Shown here: positions 31,950-43,989 of the stretch, piece after piece
Numbering within the stretch: the stretch's first letter is position 1
Layout: every line of letters begins with the position of its first letter
DNA from: Eurosta solidaginis
Lineage: Eukaryota > Arthropoda > Insecta > Diptera > Tephritidae
Length of the DNA stretch: 64,000 nucleotides
Direction: 5' to 3'
Assembly (NCBI RefSeq): GCF_040869045.1
Contig: NC_090321.1
Location: forward strand, 34,469,426-34,533,425
Notes under the pieces: model-generated
Database searches by the model: none
What the model was told of the DNA's origin: nothing
The model's input: the letters and a program-made list of their open reading frames with translations, nothing else
Program-made: the position numbers and the translations under genes

Positions 31950-32520
31950 GGATACGTTAGAGATCAAACCCGACTGACTTTCTCACCTATCCACTGGCCT
32001 CTCCTCTGTCTTATCCTCTTCCTCTCTTATTTCCTCTCCCTTCAGCTGTTTATAGTTTACTTTAATCGCCTCATCCAGTTTCCCTATCCCTTGCATTCTT
32101 CCGAAAATCTTCCCGCCTTTTCTCTTACACTTTCTGCTCTTGCTCCTATCCAAGATCAATTTTCACTGTTACTCTCAACAATCTTATTCTTTTCTTAATC
32201 TTCCTCTTAAAGTCTTTACTATTTTGTCTCAAGCCATTGCCTTATTCTTACTTAAACTCACACTCTCCATCTTCATTTTGTTCTCCTTACTTTTCCGATT
32301 TCCCTCTAACTTTCTCCAATTTTTCATTCCATTTCTTCTGTTTTCTCCTTCTTTTGTTTTATATCCCCGTTTCCAATGTGGTGATATATCGAGTTTGGCT
32401 TTTTTCCACACTTCACATTACTAAGTTAGCAAAAAACTAGCAACGATTTTCCTTCCCTACTACTTTAAAATTTATGACCGGATTATGAGGGCCCTCAAAT
32501 TTTTGTTGTTGTACTACTGA
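31950..32520 (+). repeat. Pyrimidine-rich dispersed repeat, copy 1
   Basis: About 450 bp of nearly uninterrupted C/T on the plus strand, followed by CCCCGTTTCCAATGTGG and TACTACTTTAAAATTTATGACCGG. The same order of blocks appears in reverse at 36985-37160. Several 60-94-codon frames here only translate low-complexity sequence. Confidence 0.6.
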
Positions 32521-33409
32521 CTTCACCTGTCTGGTTTTATAGCGCCATTGTTTGCATAGTTTCAATTAAAAATTCATAGAAATTTTTTCTTAAATCAAAA
32601 AAAAAAAAAAAAAGAATTGTATAGACAAAATTTGCTATTCATACCCTGCACTAGCTCCGAACTAGCGCAGAAGTATCGCATGAAGGCTCAGGATTAGTTC
32701 TTATTCAGTCCCCTCGTAGTGCTGACAACTTTGTACATTGTGATGTTCTACAAAATGGTAATTGCTGTCCTTTTTAGACTTTTTGAACAAGTTCTTAACT
32801 GAAATAGTTGCAAGCTTTAAAGTCAGACTTGAGCGCTGCGGGTATAAATTTGGCTGCCAACTGTCCCCCTCTGCATCCCATAAGCACCATTTCAGGGCTA
32901 GACATTAAACATGTAGTGTGAAACTGTCATTTTACGGTACTGGCTCCCATTTCTTCTGTGGGGTATTTTAATAAACATATCCACCTATTGAGACGTCCAG
33001 TATTTAAAATTTGTTTGTACATTTCAGTTACAAAAAACAACTCTCATCGTGTGATTCGCGGTTTGAATCTCTGAAACCTTTGATAACATTACGAAAATTC
33101 CCTGATGATGAATTCGTGGGGGGTTTCGAAATGGTACCATCGCAATGTGCCAGTAAAAGTTTTTTCTTTCTTTTCAGTTTCTCTTAGAAAAACATAATAA
33201 TTGAAATTCAATTATTATAAGCCGGTGTTAAGCTCATGAATTCTTAACAATAACTTTAGAAACTTTTAGTTTAGAAATGAGCCGGTGTCGAAATCAGAAA
33301 AATATTTTGGAGATTTACTCATATCTCTCAGTAAATGACTGTTATTAAGGGAAAGAAGACCATAACTCTCCTTAGTGAATCTCATAATCACTTTTTCATT
33401 AAAAGTGGG
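32521..33409. other. No gene seen
   Basis: AT-rich with a poly(A) run at 32598-32613; nothing recognisable. Confidence 0.4.
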
Positions 33410-33690
33410 TTAGGGGGCTTAGAATATACTCGCGTCAGATATGCCTGTCGTAAGAGGCGACTAAAATACCAAATTTATTCAAGGGGTTGTGTAGCGCAAC
33501 CCTTGTAAGGGGTTGCCAGCGCAATAAATATCTTCTCCAACCCAACTGTCAACCTCACCTACCCGTAGCGAATCCTGCTTTTTTAACAGCCAAAGCTCTG
33601 GCGACCCCAAGTTCCTCATGGATGTATAACACTCCCCAATGCCTTCGAGAGGAGTGCCATCATCGGTACAACAACAACAAAAGGTGCATT
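33410..33690 (+). mobile_element. SINE-like retroposon family B, copy 2
   Basis: Head GGGTTAGGGGGCTTAGAATA, body with TATGCCTGTCGTAAGAGGCG and AAGGGGTTGTGTAGCGC, tail ACAACAACAACAAAAGG. Same layout as the copies at 30514 and 44742. No convincing target duplication, so it is probably older. Confidence 0.75.
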
Positions 33691-34599
33691 TAAAAATCAT
33701 TCGGACCAAAAAATTACAAGCTTTAGTCAGTTCAAATTTTGTTTTTTTTTTTTTTTGCAGAATAATAGATTTACATTTAACAAATATGCAAATTTAACTG
33801 GATTGAGAAGCATAAATTTCAGAACAGGAAAAAAAAATTGCTAAACCTATTTATTTTGACGAGTGTGGGAACATTAACAATCCCAGACTTGGTATTGTAT
33901 TACGGTCGATATTTCATTACTTAGGTATAATAATAATCTATATATATAAAAATGAAATGTCTTTCGTACGACCGCGATGTCTGCCCAAACGGCTGAGCCG
34001 ATCTCAATTCTGTAAAAAGTAATTTCTTGGACCTTCTTTGTGGTAGGTTTATAGATAAAAAAATTCAAAAATGTTTGAGTTTGCGGCCGAAAAATGCGGA
34101 AAGCGGAGATCTCACGATTTCGCATTTTTAGTGCGTTTTCAGTACATTGTATGCCACCAAACTACCAAACCGCTGAACCGATTTGGTTTGCGTTTGGAAC
34201 ATGCGTCAGCGCTTTAAAGGGAAACATTCCTACCATAAATTGACTTACGGGGTATCGCTGGAGTCCTGACCCCGGCTTTTGGAGATATAGGTCATAGAAC
34301 ATCTTTGTACGATATGGGTATCAAATGATAGGTATTGATGAGAGTGTTAAAAAGGAGGTGAAGCCATTCCCGGAATTTTGACCAAAATGTGGACTAGGGG
34401 TGACCCTAGGATGCTTTTATACGATATAAGTATTAAATCTATAATATATAAATAAGTCGGATTTTCTTTCCTAACGCTATAACTCCAGAACGCACGAACC
34501 GATTGCCACGGTTTTGCATTCGTTGGAAAGATCTCGGGATCCGTAAGGTTTATAGCAAAGAAAAATCAGGATAGACGGACAGGGTTTCGAGATATAGGG

Positions 34600-35450
34600 C
34601 AAAATGTGGACCCGGGTACCTCTAGAATGTGTTTATAGAATATGGATAACAAATGAAAGCTGTTGATTTTCATACTTCTGGGTGACTAGGGTCTCGAGAT
34701 ATAGGCCAAAACGTGGACCCGGGTACCCCTAGGATGTGTTTATTGAATATGGATAACAAATGAATGTTGTTGATGAGTGCTTTAGTAGAGGGTAATTTTC
34801 ATACCCCTGGGTGATTAGGGTCTCGATATATAGGCCAAAACGTGGACCTGGGTACCTCTGGAGTGTGTTTATAGAATATGGATAACAAATGAAAGCTGTG
34901 CTTTAGTCGAGTGCTTTAGTAGAGGGTAAATTACATACCTCTGGGTGACTAGGGTCTCGAGATAAGGCCAAAACGTGGACCCGGGTACCTCTAGAATGTG
35001 TTTATAGAATATGGATAACAAATGAAAGATGTGCTTTAGTCGAGTGCTTTAGTAGAGGGTAAATTACATACCTCTGGGTGACTAGGGTCTCGAGATAAGG
35101 CCAAAACGTGGACCCGGGTACCTCTAGAATGTGTTTATAGAATATGGATAACAAATGAAAGATGTGCTTTAGTCGAGTGCTTTAGTAGAGGGTAAATTAC
35201 ATACCTCTGGGTGACTAGGGTCTCGAGATAAGGCCAAAACGTGGACCCGGGTACCTCTAGAATGTGTTTATAGAATATGGATAACAAATGAAAGCTGTTG
35301 ATGAGTGCTTTAGTAGAGGTTAATTTTCATACCCCTGCATGACTAGGGTCTCGAGATATAGGCCAAAACATGGACCCGGATATCCCTAGAAAGTGTGTAT
35401 TATGGATATCGAATCAAAGCTGTTGCTGAGAGCTTTAAAGTAATTTTCAT
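34600..35450 (+). repeat. 133-bp tandem array within Helitron-like element
   Basis: Units beginning GTGCTTTAGTCGAGTGC at 34898, 35031 and 35164 are spaced exactly 133 bp and look almost identical; flanking units are more diverged. Each unit contains GTGGACCCGGGTACCTCTAG and GGTGACTAGGGTCTCGAGA. The near-identity of the central units points to recent local expansion. Confidence 0.9.
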
Positions 35451-35965
35451 TGTGATGTTCGCTTTAGTCGCATCAACCTGGCAAAACTGATAAATATGCA
35501 TGCGAAGCCGAAATAAAGATATGGATTAATAATACCCACATACCTATTTACCTACGTCCTATTCGATTTGCCTGAAATTTGGTATATAAATTTGCCTATA
35601 TTAGTATTTACGATGCTTTTTTCCGTGAAGTAGACCAGATACGGACTGGGACTGGGACTGAGACTGAGACTGAGCCTCGGAGTGGGACTGGGGTTGCGAC
35701 TCGGAATGGGACTGGAACAAAATACAATCCACCCTCTGGGACTGGCAATAAGATATGAAGAAGAATGAGAAAAACTTGAGAGAAGGGAAAAGAAAGAAAG
35801 AGGAGGAGACTGAGAAAGAGATAGAATGAGACGAAAATGGAGATAGAAGAAGCGAAAAATACGGAGGGTGGAGTGAATACGAAGATTAGGAAAAGGCGTA
35901 GAGGGACGAGGGCAGATTTAGACGGAAACAGCTTATTAAAATGTATGCAGATAAACCAAATTTAG

Positions 35966-35994
35966 GGCAGAACAACATCTGCCGGGCCTGCTAG
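35966..35994 (+). terminator. Helitron 3' hairpin and CTAG end
   Basis: Six-base stem with a 6-nt loop (ACAACA), then GGGCCTG and CTAG. In Helitrons this hairpin acts as the rolling-circle termination signal; it is not a transcription terminator. Confidence 0.7.
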
Positions 35995-36579
35995 TAATTA
36001 ATAAAAAACTATGCGCTTTAATGTTAAAAAATTAAAAATGTCGACGTCGATCTGGTACATCCAACGATTCCTGAAGACGACTTCTAATTGAAGTCGAAAT
36101 ATCGACAAATAAAAAAACGACAATATATAACATAAAAAGTTTTCTTTGTTTGTTATTTAATATTGTATGGCCTCGAGCGCGACAATTTACAAACATTTTT
36201 ACAAACTAAAAGCCAAAAGACCAACAAAAAAAAAAAAAAAAAAATTGTTAAAAAATTAAAATAAAGTAAAAATACAAATTATTTGAAATTATATTTTTTC
36301 TTTGCCTTAATCACAGTGCATGTTTTTGTATTGATTGATTTTTGTATCCTTGTAGTACAGCGAATATTTGACAGCTTTACAATCATTTGAAAGTAATCTT
36401 TGCTAAATTTTCTCACCAAAAGATCTAAAAAGTTGCCGACTGACGTATGAAGGTTGTTTTGAATAGCTAAGTCATTCATCTTCAGAAGTTACTTCCATAG
36501 ATATGTACATATGTATGTAAAAGCTTTGAAATTACCCTGCAGGGAAAACAATAAATAGTGACTCAAAATTTTGATTCAC

Positions 36580-36990
36580 AGCTAAAGCTACAGCAATGAA
36601 TAGAACACTAGCAATGGAAATTTTTATCGAATTTCGTTATTTTTTTATATTCGATATTTTAAGAATAAAAACTCCTATGAATCTTGTTTTCGAAAAATAT
36701 CGAACAAATCTTTTCAAAATTTCTAACTTTTTATTTGGAGTTCTCTGATTTCTTTTTAGTATGAAGTTTTGTAGCACAATAAATTTTAGTCTAACCAATT
36801 ACAAGTTATACACCTCTCAAAATTGATATTGATTTTTGAATTTTTTTGTTTCGAAGGGTGTTTTTGATTCATCATACAAAGTGTAAACATTCTTTTTTAT
36901 GTGGAAGAAAATATAAAACACCATCAGTGCGAGTTTTGAGAAACCTGTAACTTGATGACGCAATAAGTCTAGACAACAAAAATTTTATGG
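36580..36990. mobile_element. Palindromic MITE, copy 2, partial
   Basis: Aligns with the left half of 52776-53419 through ACTTTTTATTTGGAGTT and the AGCACAATAAATTTTAGTC block. It then runs into AGTGCGAGTTTTGAGAAACCTGTAACTTG, which matches the start of the right half. The rest is missing; the pyrimidine-rich repeat copy begins next to it. Confidence 0.55.
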
Positions 36991-37220
36991 CCCGGTCATG
37001 AATTTTAAAGTAGTATGGAGGGAGAATTTTTAGTATTATTTTGCTACTTTTTAACGGCCCTTGTAATGTAATGTGTGGGTAAAAGCCACATTGGAAACGG
37101 GGACATGAAAAGAGAAAAGAGATTAAAATGGGAAGAAAAAGTAGAAAAAGTTGGGGTAGAAGGAAGTTTTTCGAACAGGCAAACAAAAAAAAATATTCCA
37201 ACATTTTCTAGGTGATCAGA
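36985..37220 (-). repeat. Pyrimidine-rich dispersed repeat, copy 2 (partial)
   Basis: In reverse complement the order CCCCGTTTCCAATGTGG, CACACATTACATTAC, TACTACTTTAAAATTCATGACCGG matches 32368-32480. Only part of the pyrimidine tract remains. Confidence 0.55.
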
Positions 37221-37519
37221 TGATCTAATCATTGCAAAGGTTTCGACGTAGGCTATGTTTGTTTCGTTTTGTTTCTAACACACTGTGTTTTGAAACTGGC
37301 CGTAGTGTCAAACCAGTGTGGAACGAACGTCTAAAACTGTCAAAATTGCCGGTGTTGGTGCCATCGGGATCGACACAGGGATGCAAAAATTAAAAAAAAA
37401 AGAATAAAATGTATAGTGCAATACATTAGACCTGTCCAAAATTTCACTAAAGCTAAGAATGGAGAATACAAAGACGCGTTATATCGCTATATCAATATCA
37501 AGAATCCAAACACGGAAGT
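37221..37519. other. No gene seen
   Basis: Short unique stretch ahead of the MITE; no signal recognised. Confidence 0.4.
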
Positions 37520-37520
37520 A

Positions 37521-38498
37521 CACTCAGAGAAAAAACCGTTCTAAAACGAACGAAACAAGTTCAAAATTAAGAACATTCGTTGACAAAATTCTGTTAAGTA
37601 CGTTTTTTCTTAACTTGTGACCGATGGGCTTGTTTTAAGAACAGTTTTTCCAAGCACACCGTTCGTATTTTATGACCACTTTGGTATTGATGTGTGAACT
37701 TTCTGTGCTCATTTCAAGCACTACTTGGGCCTGATTTAGGATTTTTCGTTCTCACGCTTCGAGAACGATTTGGGGCCGATTTAACATTTTTCGGTCTCAA
37801 TTTAAGAACGGTTCGTACTTGATTTTTGGTGGGAGGGAAAATATTTTTTTAAATATATTTATTTAATTTTTATTAATAATAATATTTTTGTCATAAATAA
37901 AGAATATTTACAACAAAAAAATTGTTATTAAAATTCAAAAGTTTAAGAAAAAATGCATAATAAGCATTTTTTCATACATTTCTCTTTTTGAGAAATTATT
38001 CTTATTTAAAGATGTAATCTGCATATATACTTAAAACATTTCATAACAAGTTTGAGAATTACCTGTGGATATGTGAATGGAACTGAACGAAAAATAAGAG
38101 TTAAAAAAATAGAACAAAAAAAATTGTATTAAAAAATTCAGAGTTTGGTGGTGATCGAACTCGCGCAACACGATCGCAAGCGCAACATCATAGCCGCTGG
38201 GCCACTACAACTGCTTTATAGCTGCTGCCAAATGGTGTATTTAACATTATAGTGCACACGAATTGTACCGTTTTTTTTTTCTTGGGCTTGATTTAAGAAC
38301 ATCGTTCTCATTAATAGAACATTTGTTCATATTTTAAGACCGGCCGTTCGTTTTTCAAGAAAATGGTGTCAGTTCAAGAACAAGGTTGTTGTTTTAAGAA
38401 CAGGTCGTTCGTTTTTCAAGAACAAAAAAGTAAGAACATGAAAAGCTTGAGTTGAGACCGGTGGTGCTGGATTTTAGAACGGCGTTTTTCTCTGAGTG
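37521..38498 (+). mobile_element. TA-flanked MITE family, copy D (978 bp, longest)
   Basis: Same CACTCAGAGAAAAA ends and TA flanks. It carries both the TAATAATAATAT insertion seen in copy C and the ~60-bp block kept in copy A, so it is closest to the source form of the long variant. tRNA-like segment at about 38150-38215, minus strand. Confidence 0.85.
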
Positions 38499-38500
38499 TA

Positions 38501-39507
38501 AAGGTTTTCCACCCGTTCTAAAGTTATCGGCGAAAAACCGTACAATAGCTACAACATTAATTGCATGTCTAAAAAGTAGAACCCTGCCAAATCAGCCTTC
38601 CCAAGAAATGAACAAGAAAAATTATTTTGATCAGCTCTGAACGAAGAGCTGATACATATCTTACTTGTAAACCTTTTACAATGGTTCTTATACTTTCAAA
38701 AAACCGAGTATGATGGTACTAGAGGTAATATGGAAAATATTTAAATGCATTAGTAGTAAGGATTAGTGTTCAGAACTCTACATTTTCCTACAGGGCGTTT
38801 GCGGATACATGTTAACATAAGTATTTAACAGTCCTTATTGACGTTTTTATGTACTACTTTTATGTTTTGAATGATGTAAATTTTTAATACACATTTCAAA
38901 CAGCCTCAGGCATATATGATACAAGCACGATATTCAATTGTTTTCAGATTTATTAAAAGTCAAATAAAAAAAAAAAACGATAATTGATTGAAAAATTGCT
39001 ACTGGTGTTTGGTAAGATTGTCTTTTAAGGACAAGCCCAGACATTGTGAGAAAATTATCGGTTAGCTTCTAGTTAAATTTCGGTGTACGCAAGCGAAATT
39101 GGCAAATATATTCTTTTGTTTTAAGTACGACACTTTTTCTGGTGGAGTATCTCAGGTACGGTAGCTGAAGGGCTATCAATTTCTAAAAACCTTCTTAAAT
39201 TAAGGTGGATAGATTTTTGTTTCGTACGGCGCGTAGGAGACTCGGACTGTACATGAAATTCTATGAATAATAGCTCAATTTCGAACATAATACTATTTTC
39301 ACACAGAGGGCTTATTGAATAATAAAGGCGGTTTTCTACATTAAGACGCTTATTGAGCTCAATCTTCCCTACAAAATTCGAATCTATTATTATTTCATTA
39401 GTAGCTAATCGAATGTCTAATGAAGTCAAAAGCACAATGCAACTCTGTTGGCAGCGTTCTGCTTCCGTTTCCGCTTCTTAGTTTTCAAAGCAAATGTCAT
39501 TGTCTGC
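38501..39507. other. No gene seen
   Basis: Unique AT-rich sequence. A 104-codon minus-strand frame at 39121-39435 shows no motif I can name and no repeat partner; I leave it unassigned. Confidence 0.4.
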
Positions 39508-39508
39508 A

Positions 39509-39687
39509 TGGCGGAACGATACAAGGTGGCCGCATCCAACAGCTGATTATAACCTTTTTTATTTGATTTGATACATCAACTACCGGCGCAGTACGATTTT
39601 GACATTTGTCCATCGAATTTACAAGTACATGGAATTTTTTTTGTTTGTAGGTATGTCACCATGCTCCCACCTTGTATCGTTCCGCCA
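39509..39687 (+). mobile_element. MITE with GGCGGAACGATACAAGGTGG ends, copy 1
   Basis: A 20-bp terminal inverted repeat bounds 179 bp; the copy at 45864-46050 has the same ends and lies in the opposite orientation relative to its interior (GTACATGGAA and GTAGGTATGTCACC blocks). Target duplication uncertain; both copies are flanked by AT. Confidence 0.75.
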
Positions 39688-39906
39688 TGATTGTCTGTCT
39701 CATCCTTCATACTAATCGAGCAGTTACTTCTGTGTGAAAGCAAAAAATTTACGATTTCATTAGCAGGTGAAATGAGATCATTAAGTTTCTGTGTGAAAAC
39801 AGTATAAGAAGCTTTGCATTATTGAGTGCGTTTGTAAGATTTTCAGGCTTAAACTATGTAATCGCAATTTTTAATTAGTGATTTTGGGCCACAGTATAAT
39901 TTTTAT

Positions 39907-40085
39907 AAATTTTTCCAAAGGAGCTTTTCGGCCGATAAATAAAAAGACAAAAACTTTTGTTTTTTCTTATTCTCCCATGCATTTCGAACACAAAAAAAAA
40001 ACATCGAAATCCGTAGGAGAATAAGAAAAAAAGAAAGTTTTGTCTTTTTATTTATCGGCCGACAAGCTCCTTTTGGAAAAATTTG
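39907..40085. mobile_element. Small palindromic (foldback) element
   Basis: Arms of ~70 bp at 39907-39975 and 40014-40085 are imperfect complements, including TCGGCCGATAAATAAAAAGA and TCTTATTCTCC. The spacer is under 40 bp, so the DNA could extrude a long hairpin. No related copy in the window. Confidence 0.7.
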
Positions 40086-40117
40086 CGAAATTTCTTAACT
40101 GAGCTGTGTTTTAGGTA

Positions 40118-40700
40118 CACTGAAAGAAGAAAACAGGTATTCAACCAAATTACGAGTCAATTCAAGCGAAAAACTGCTTAATCAATTTCGCACAAATTGA
40201 TGAACCTAAGTCGACTGTTGCGACAGTCAAGTTACTAAAAAAATGTATCTTTAGTAAGCCATGGCTATTTTAATTAACAATTATTTCTGTCAAGATAAGA
40301 ATACTTAGGAAAACCGTTTGAAATAACAGATTTTCGTCAACGTTTGAACAACCGTGAAGGCATTTGATATTACTGTGATATGTGCGTCACCATTGTCATA
40401 TGAACAAAGTAGAGAGCGTACTTAAGTAACTCATTAAAATTTGCGGCAGCTTCTTTTACTAAAATTGATAGTTGTTTGCTATTAAAACGACCAATGAAAT
40501 CAGTAATTTTTACAGAAAAATCAGTTGGAGTGATTTGGAGTCTGTTATTTTTACAGAATGTTATAAGCTTGAAACCAATAGTTTCTTTTCGGGTGAAATG
40601 ACTAAATAAATTTGTTTTCTTGACAAAAAACTCGGTTCAATTAATCAATTTCACTGAATGTCTGTATTAGTCTCGTTTCGACTCGATTTCTTAATCACTT
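40118..40700 (+). mobile_element. MITE family with CACTGAAAGAA ends, copy 1 (right end missing)
   Basis: Begins TA|CACTGAAAGAAG. Segments such as GAAATCAGTAATTTTTACAG, AAAAATCAGTTGGAGTGATT and AAAAAACTCGGTTCAATTAA match the copy ending at 48030, which has the complementary terminus TTCTTTCAGTG|TA. TA flanks and a CACT start recall the CACTCAGAG family, but interiors differ. Confidence 0.55.
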
Positions 40701-41462
40701 AACTTGAAAAAACTTTTTGCTCCAGGTTCCGGGCCCGAAAATCACACGACTCATTAAGATAAACATCCTATTGGATTTTTTAATATGTACGGTTCGTGAA
40801 AACGAAATACAAATAAAAATTAATATTAAAATTATTAAGCTACTGCCATAATACGGAAGAATAAAAAAAGTGCTTAACATTGTCTAAAGAAAAAGAATAA
40901 CACTTGTGCACTTATTATTTTCACAACACCAAGCATTGCTAAAGCCATAAAGGCAATAGAAACACAATAGAAGTTGCCCATGAGTTATGAGGATCGATAA
41001 CCATTGAGCCATTGGCGCTACTGACATGGTGACAATTATGAGAAAGCAGACCGGCTATCTATGTACAGTGTGCTGTTTTATAAAAAAAAAGTTGAAAAAA
41101 TTATAGTAAATGATTTTATAGTATAAGAGATGAGCACTGGTTTAGTTGAAATATTATAATCAGACGAGAACATTTATAATGAGTCCATTGTGACGTTTCT
41201 CTTTACAATTTATAAATCTTTGGACCTCTTAGCGAAACTTCAGCTATGTCTTTTCAAGTTTATTCAATTTTACTGTTATATAATCTCATTTTAAAAGAAA
41301 AAAATTGTGTTCATACCTGGCAAATATTCGAAGTAAAAAAGAGTCTGAGAGGAAAAAAAAGTGAACCTTCAAAAAAAAAAAAAGAAAATAGTGCAGTATT
41401 CCAATTAATATTCAATGCAAAACTGTCATTATTTTGTGGTTTCCAATGGAAAGCCAACCCTA
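40701..41462. other. No gene seen
   Basis: AT-rich unique sequence with A runs near 41370; short frames without recognisable motifs. Confidence 0.4.
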
Positions 41463-42370
41463 TCGATTTGTTAGTTGTTAGTTACCGAAATGGAATCGGA
41501 AAGTTACCAATTATTTGTTGACAAGTTATCGATGTGTTATCAAAAAGTTATCGTATTGTTATTGGAAAGTTTTTGATTTGTTATCGGAATTTCACCAGTT
41601 TGTTAGCGGTGTATTATCGATTTGTTACCGTAAAGTTATCAGTGCTGTCAAAAAGCTATCGGTTTATTATCAAAAGCTAACATTTTTTTCGAAAAGTTAG
41701 AAATTTTTTATCAAGATGTTCCCGATTTGCTATCGGTTTTTATCGAAAAGAAATCGATTTATTATCGAAGAAGTATGGATTATTTGTCGAAAATTATCGA
41801 TTTATTCTCGAAAAATAACCGATTTTAAACTAAAAAATTATCAATTTGATATCGAAAAGTTATCGATATGTAGTCAACAAGTTATCGTATTGTTATTGAA
41901 ACGTTATTGATTGGTTTGTTTGGATGTCACCTGTTTGTTAACGGCGTGTTAACGATTTGCAGCCGTTAAGTTATCAGCGCTATCGAAGTTATCGAGTTAT
42001 TAACAAAAGAAATCATTTGTTGTCGAAAAGTTATAAATTTGTTATCAAAAAGTTCTCGATTTGCTATCGGTTTCTTATCGAAAAGGAATCGATTTAGTAG
42101 CGAAGAACTATGGATTAATTGTCGAAAAGTTATCGATTTGTTTTCAAAAAAATAACCGATTTTATATTGAGATTTGATATCGAAAAGTTATCGATTTGTT
42201 ATCAACAAGTTGTGGGCATATTATAGGTTTATTATCGACGATCCATTGGCTTGTTATGAAACAGATACAGATAAAACTTCAATATAAAATGCTGATACAT
42301 CTGTTACCTATCGATAACAGGCCGATATCTCGGCGATAATTTCGCTATCGAAAAATAATAAAAAACTAAC
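41463..42370 (+). repeat. TTATCGATTTG minisatellite, array 2
   Basis: Same ~22-bp unit and strand as array 1. Within it, a larger unit of ~350 bp seems duplicated: the order CGGTTT(C/T)TTATCGAAAAG(A/G)AATCGATTTA occurs at about 41732 and 42075. The last 100 bp switch to the opposite orientation (ATCGATAACAGGCCGATATC). Confidence 0.75.
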
Positions 42371-43985
42371 TTTTCGGCATCGGCTCTTACCGTTAAGTAG
42401 TCGACGAAGCTTTCTAAACAGCCTGAAATTATTTGTTTTTGGCAAAACAATTAAGAATTCAGCCCTTCAAATAAGGTAAAAGAGCCGACCAGGACCACAT
42501 TTTTAACTTTTCAAGTTGCTGAACGCGTTAACAAAAAAAATATTAAATTTCGAAATATAGAATTTCAAACTTCGAACTTCGTAAGCCGATATCTATTTTT
42601 GGAGGCTAAAACGGAGATAGTACTTTGTTTAATTAAGCTTCAATTTCTACAAAAAAAGTGGGTTTTGTTCAATACCCAAAAAATTTGTTAGCTGACCTAA
42701 TCATGTGAAAACAACTTCATAGCTTAAAAGGACATTAAACGGAAATGTGAAGCTTCTCAAGGCCAAAATAATGACATATCAATTTTAAAAATCAAGTTAT
42801 AACGAAAAAACTGTTTCGGATGTATTTCGGAGGATAAAAAAAAAAATAAAAATAAAAATTTCCGAAACCCTCTCAACATAATCTTTAAATTTAGGGGCGG
42901 ACATTAGCACCTTTTTTTCGACCCAGTCTAATGAACACCTTTTCCAGTACGAACTTCTCTAGTGATTGTTACTCATGCCCTTTTCTTGAGGAACTGCCCT
43001 CCAGAAATGCAGTTCAGTTATCGAAGATAACAATTATTAACCGAGTGATCTCGTAAAATAGCATCGAAGTGAAGCGCTGCATAAGAAAAGAAGAGAGTAA
43101 AGAATACATTCCTTGCAATCTTTTTTTTTTGTCTAAACGGCCACTAAAGAAAAAAATCTTTATATTTTAAGTCAACGCCAATTCTTAGCTTTGCTATTAA
43201 GGCAGAGGGAAGTAGAGGCCATATTACCTACACTTTTCAAGTGCACTAAATTATTTGAAGAATACACGAAGTTCTGATGAGTGCCTTTGCTAGGATCGAA
43301 GTAGCCTGAAAATTGGCAACTAGATGCTTAGTAATTAATTAGGGAATTCACAAGGTCTCCTATTCGTCGTATATTCTATGTTTTAAACAAGTTTTATTTT
43401 CTAACAACAACTTAAAACTTTACAGTTTACTGATGTGTGAAATATTTTCAGTTACAACAAATGACCATCCCACTGTGATTTAATGACCGTAGGTATGTAT
43501 GTATATACAACAACGGTCACTGTTCCAGCAGTGAAATAATGTTCAGTAGCATTTTGAGTTGTCATAATTTTTGAATGATTGCCCTATTGTTGGCAGCTAT
43601 ATATTCATGTTCATGGTGGGTGGGTAAGAATGTATGTATGTATTTATGATTGTAAATATGAATAGTTATTTTGAAAAATTAACAATTGTGCGAACACCCA
43701 CAGAGCTTCGTATTTAATAAACCAAAAGGCATGCAATATTCAATTATTCGTTCAATTGTCTGTCCAACTACAAAAATTATTTGTATGTGACTGCACATGT
43801 ATATACATATGCATATGTTTGATAAGGTATGTAAATTAATGCACATGGCCTTCTTCAAGTGATATGAATTCAAGATGTGTGATAAATTTGCATATAGTTA
43901 TGGAAACGGCATGGAAGGCTGTGAAAAGATGTTTAATGAAAGATGAGGTCACCCATTATCAAAAATCGTACAACCAATTAGTCAA
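42371..43985. other. No gene recognised
   Basis: AT-rich unique DNA with TATGTATG-type microsatellite at 43493-43640. No motif-bearing open frame. Confidence 0.4.
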
Positions 43986-43989
43986 TCAG

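Larger units (their letters stand above)
33937..35994 (+). mobile_element. Non-autonomous Helitron-like element, complete (2.06 kb)
   Basis: Begins A|TCTATATATATAAAAATG and ends GGGCCTGCTAG|T. The 3' end has a stem GGCAGA (35966-35971) and TCTGCC (35978-35983) seven bases before CTAG. These are the three structural hallmarks of Helitrons: TC start, 3' hairpin, CTAG end between A and T. Inside are a second possible 5' end at 34438, a 133-bp tandem array, (GGGACT)n-like hexamers (35640-35720) and a purine-rich tract (35757-35930). No Rep/helicase sequence. Sister copies: 1-1980 and a 3' stub at 58976. Confidence 0.8.

Noticed and set aside
31938..32440. Serine/leucine-rich frames of 67-94 codons
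   Set aside because: Low-complexity translation of a pyrimidine-rich repeat.
39121..39435. 104-codon minus-strand frame
   Set aside because: No motif, no repeat partner and no start context; kept as unassigned rather than called a gene.
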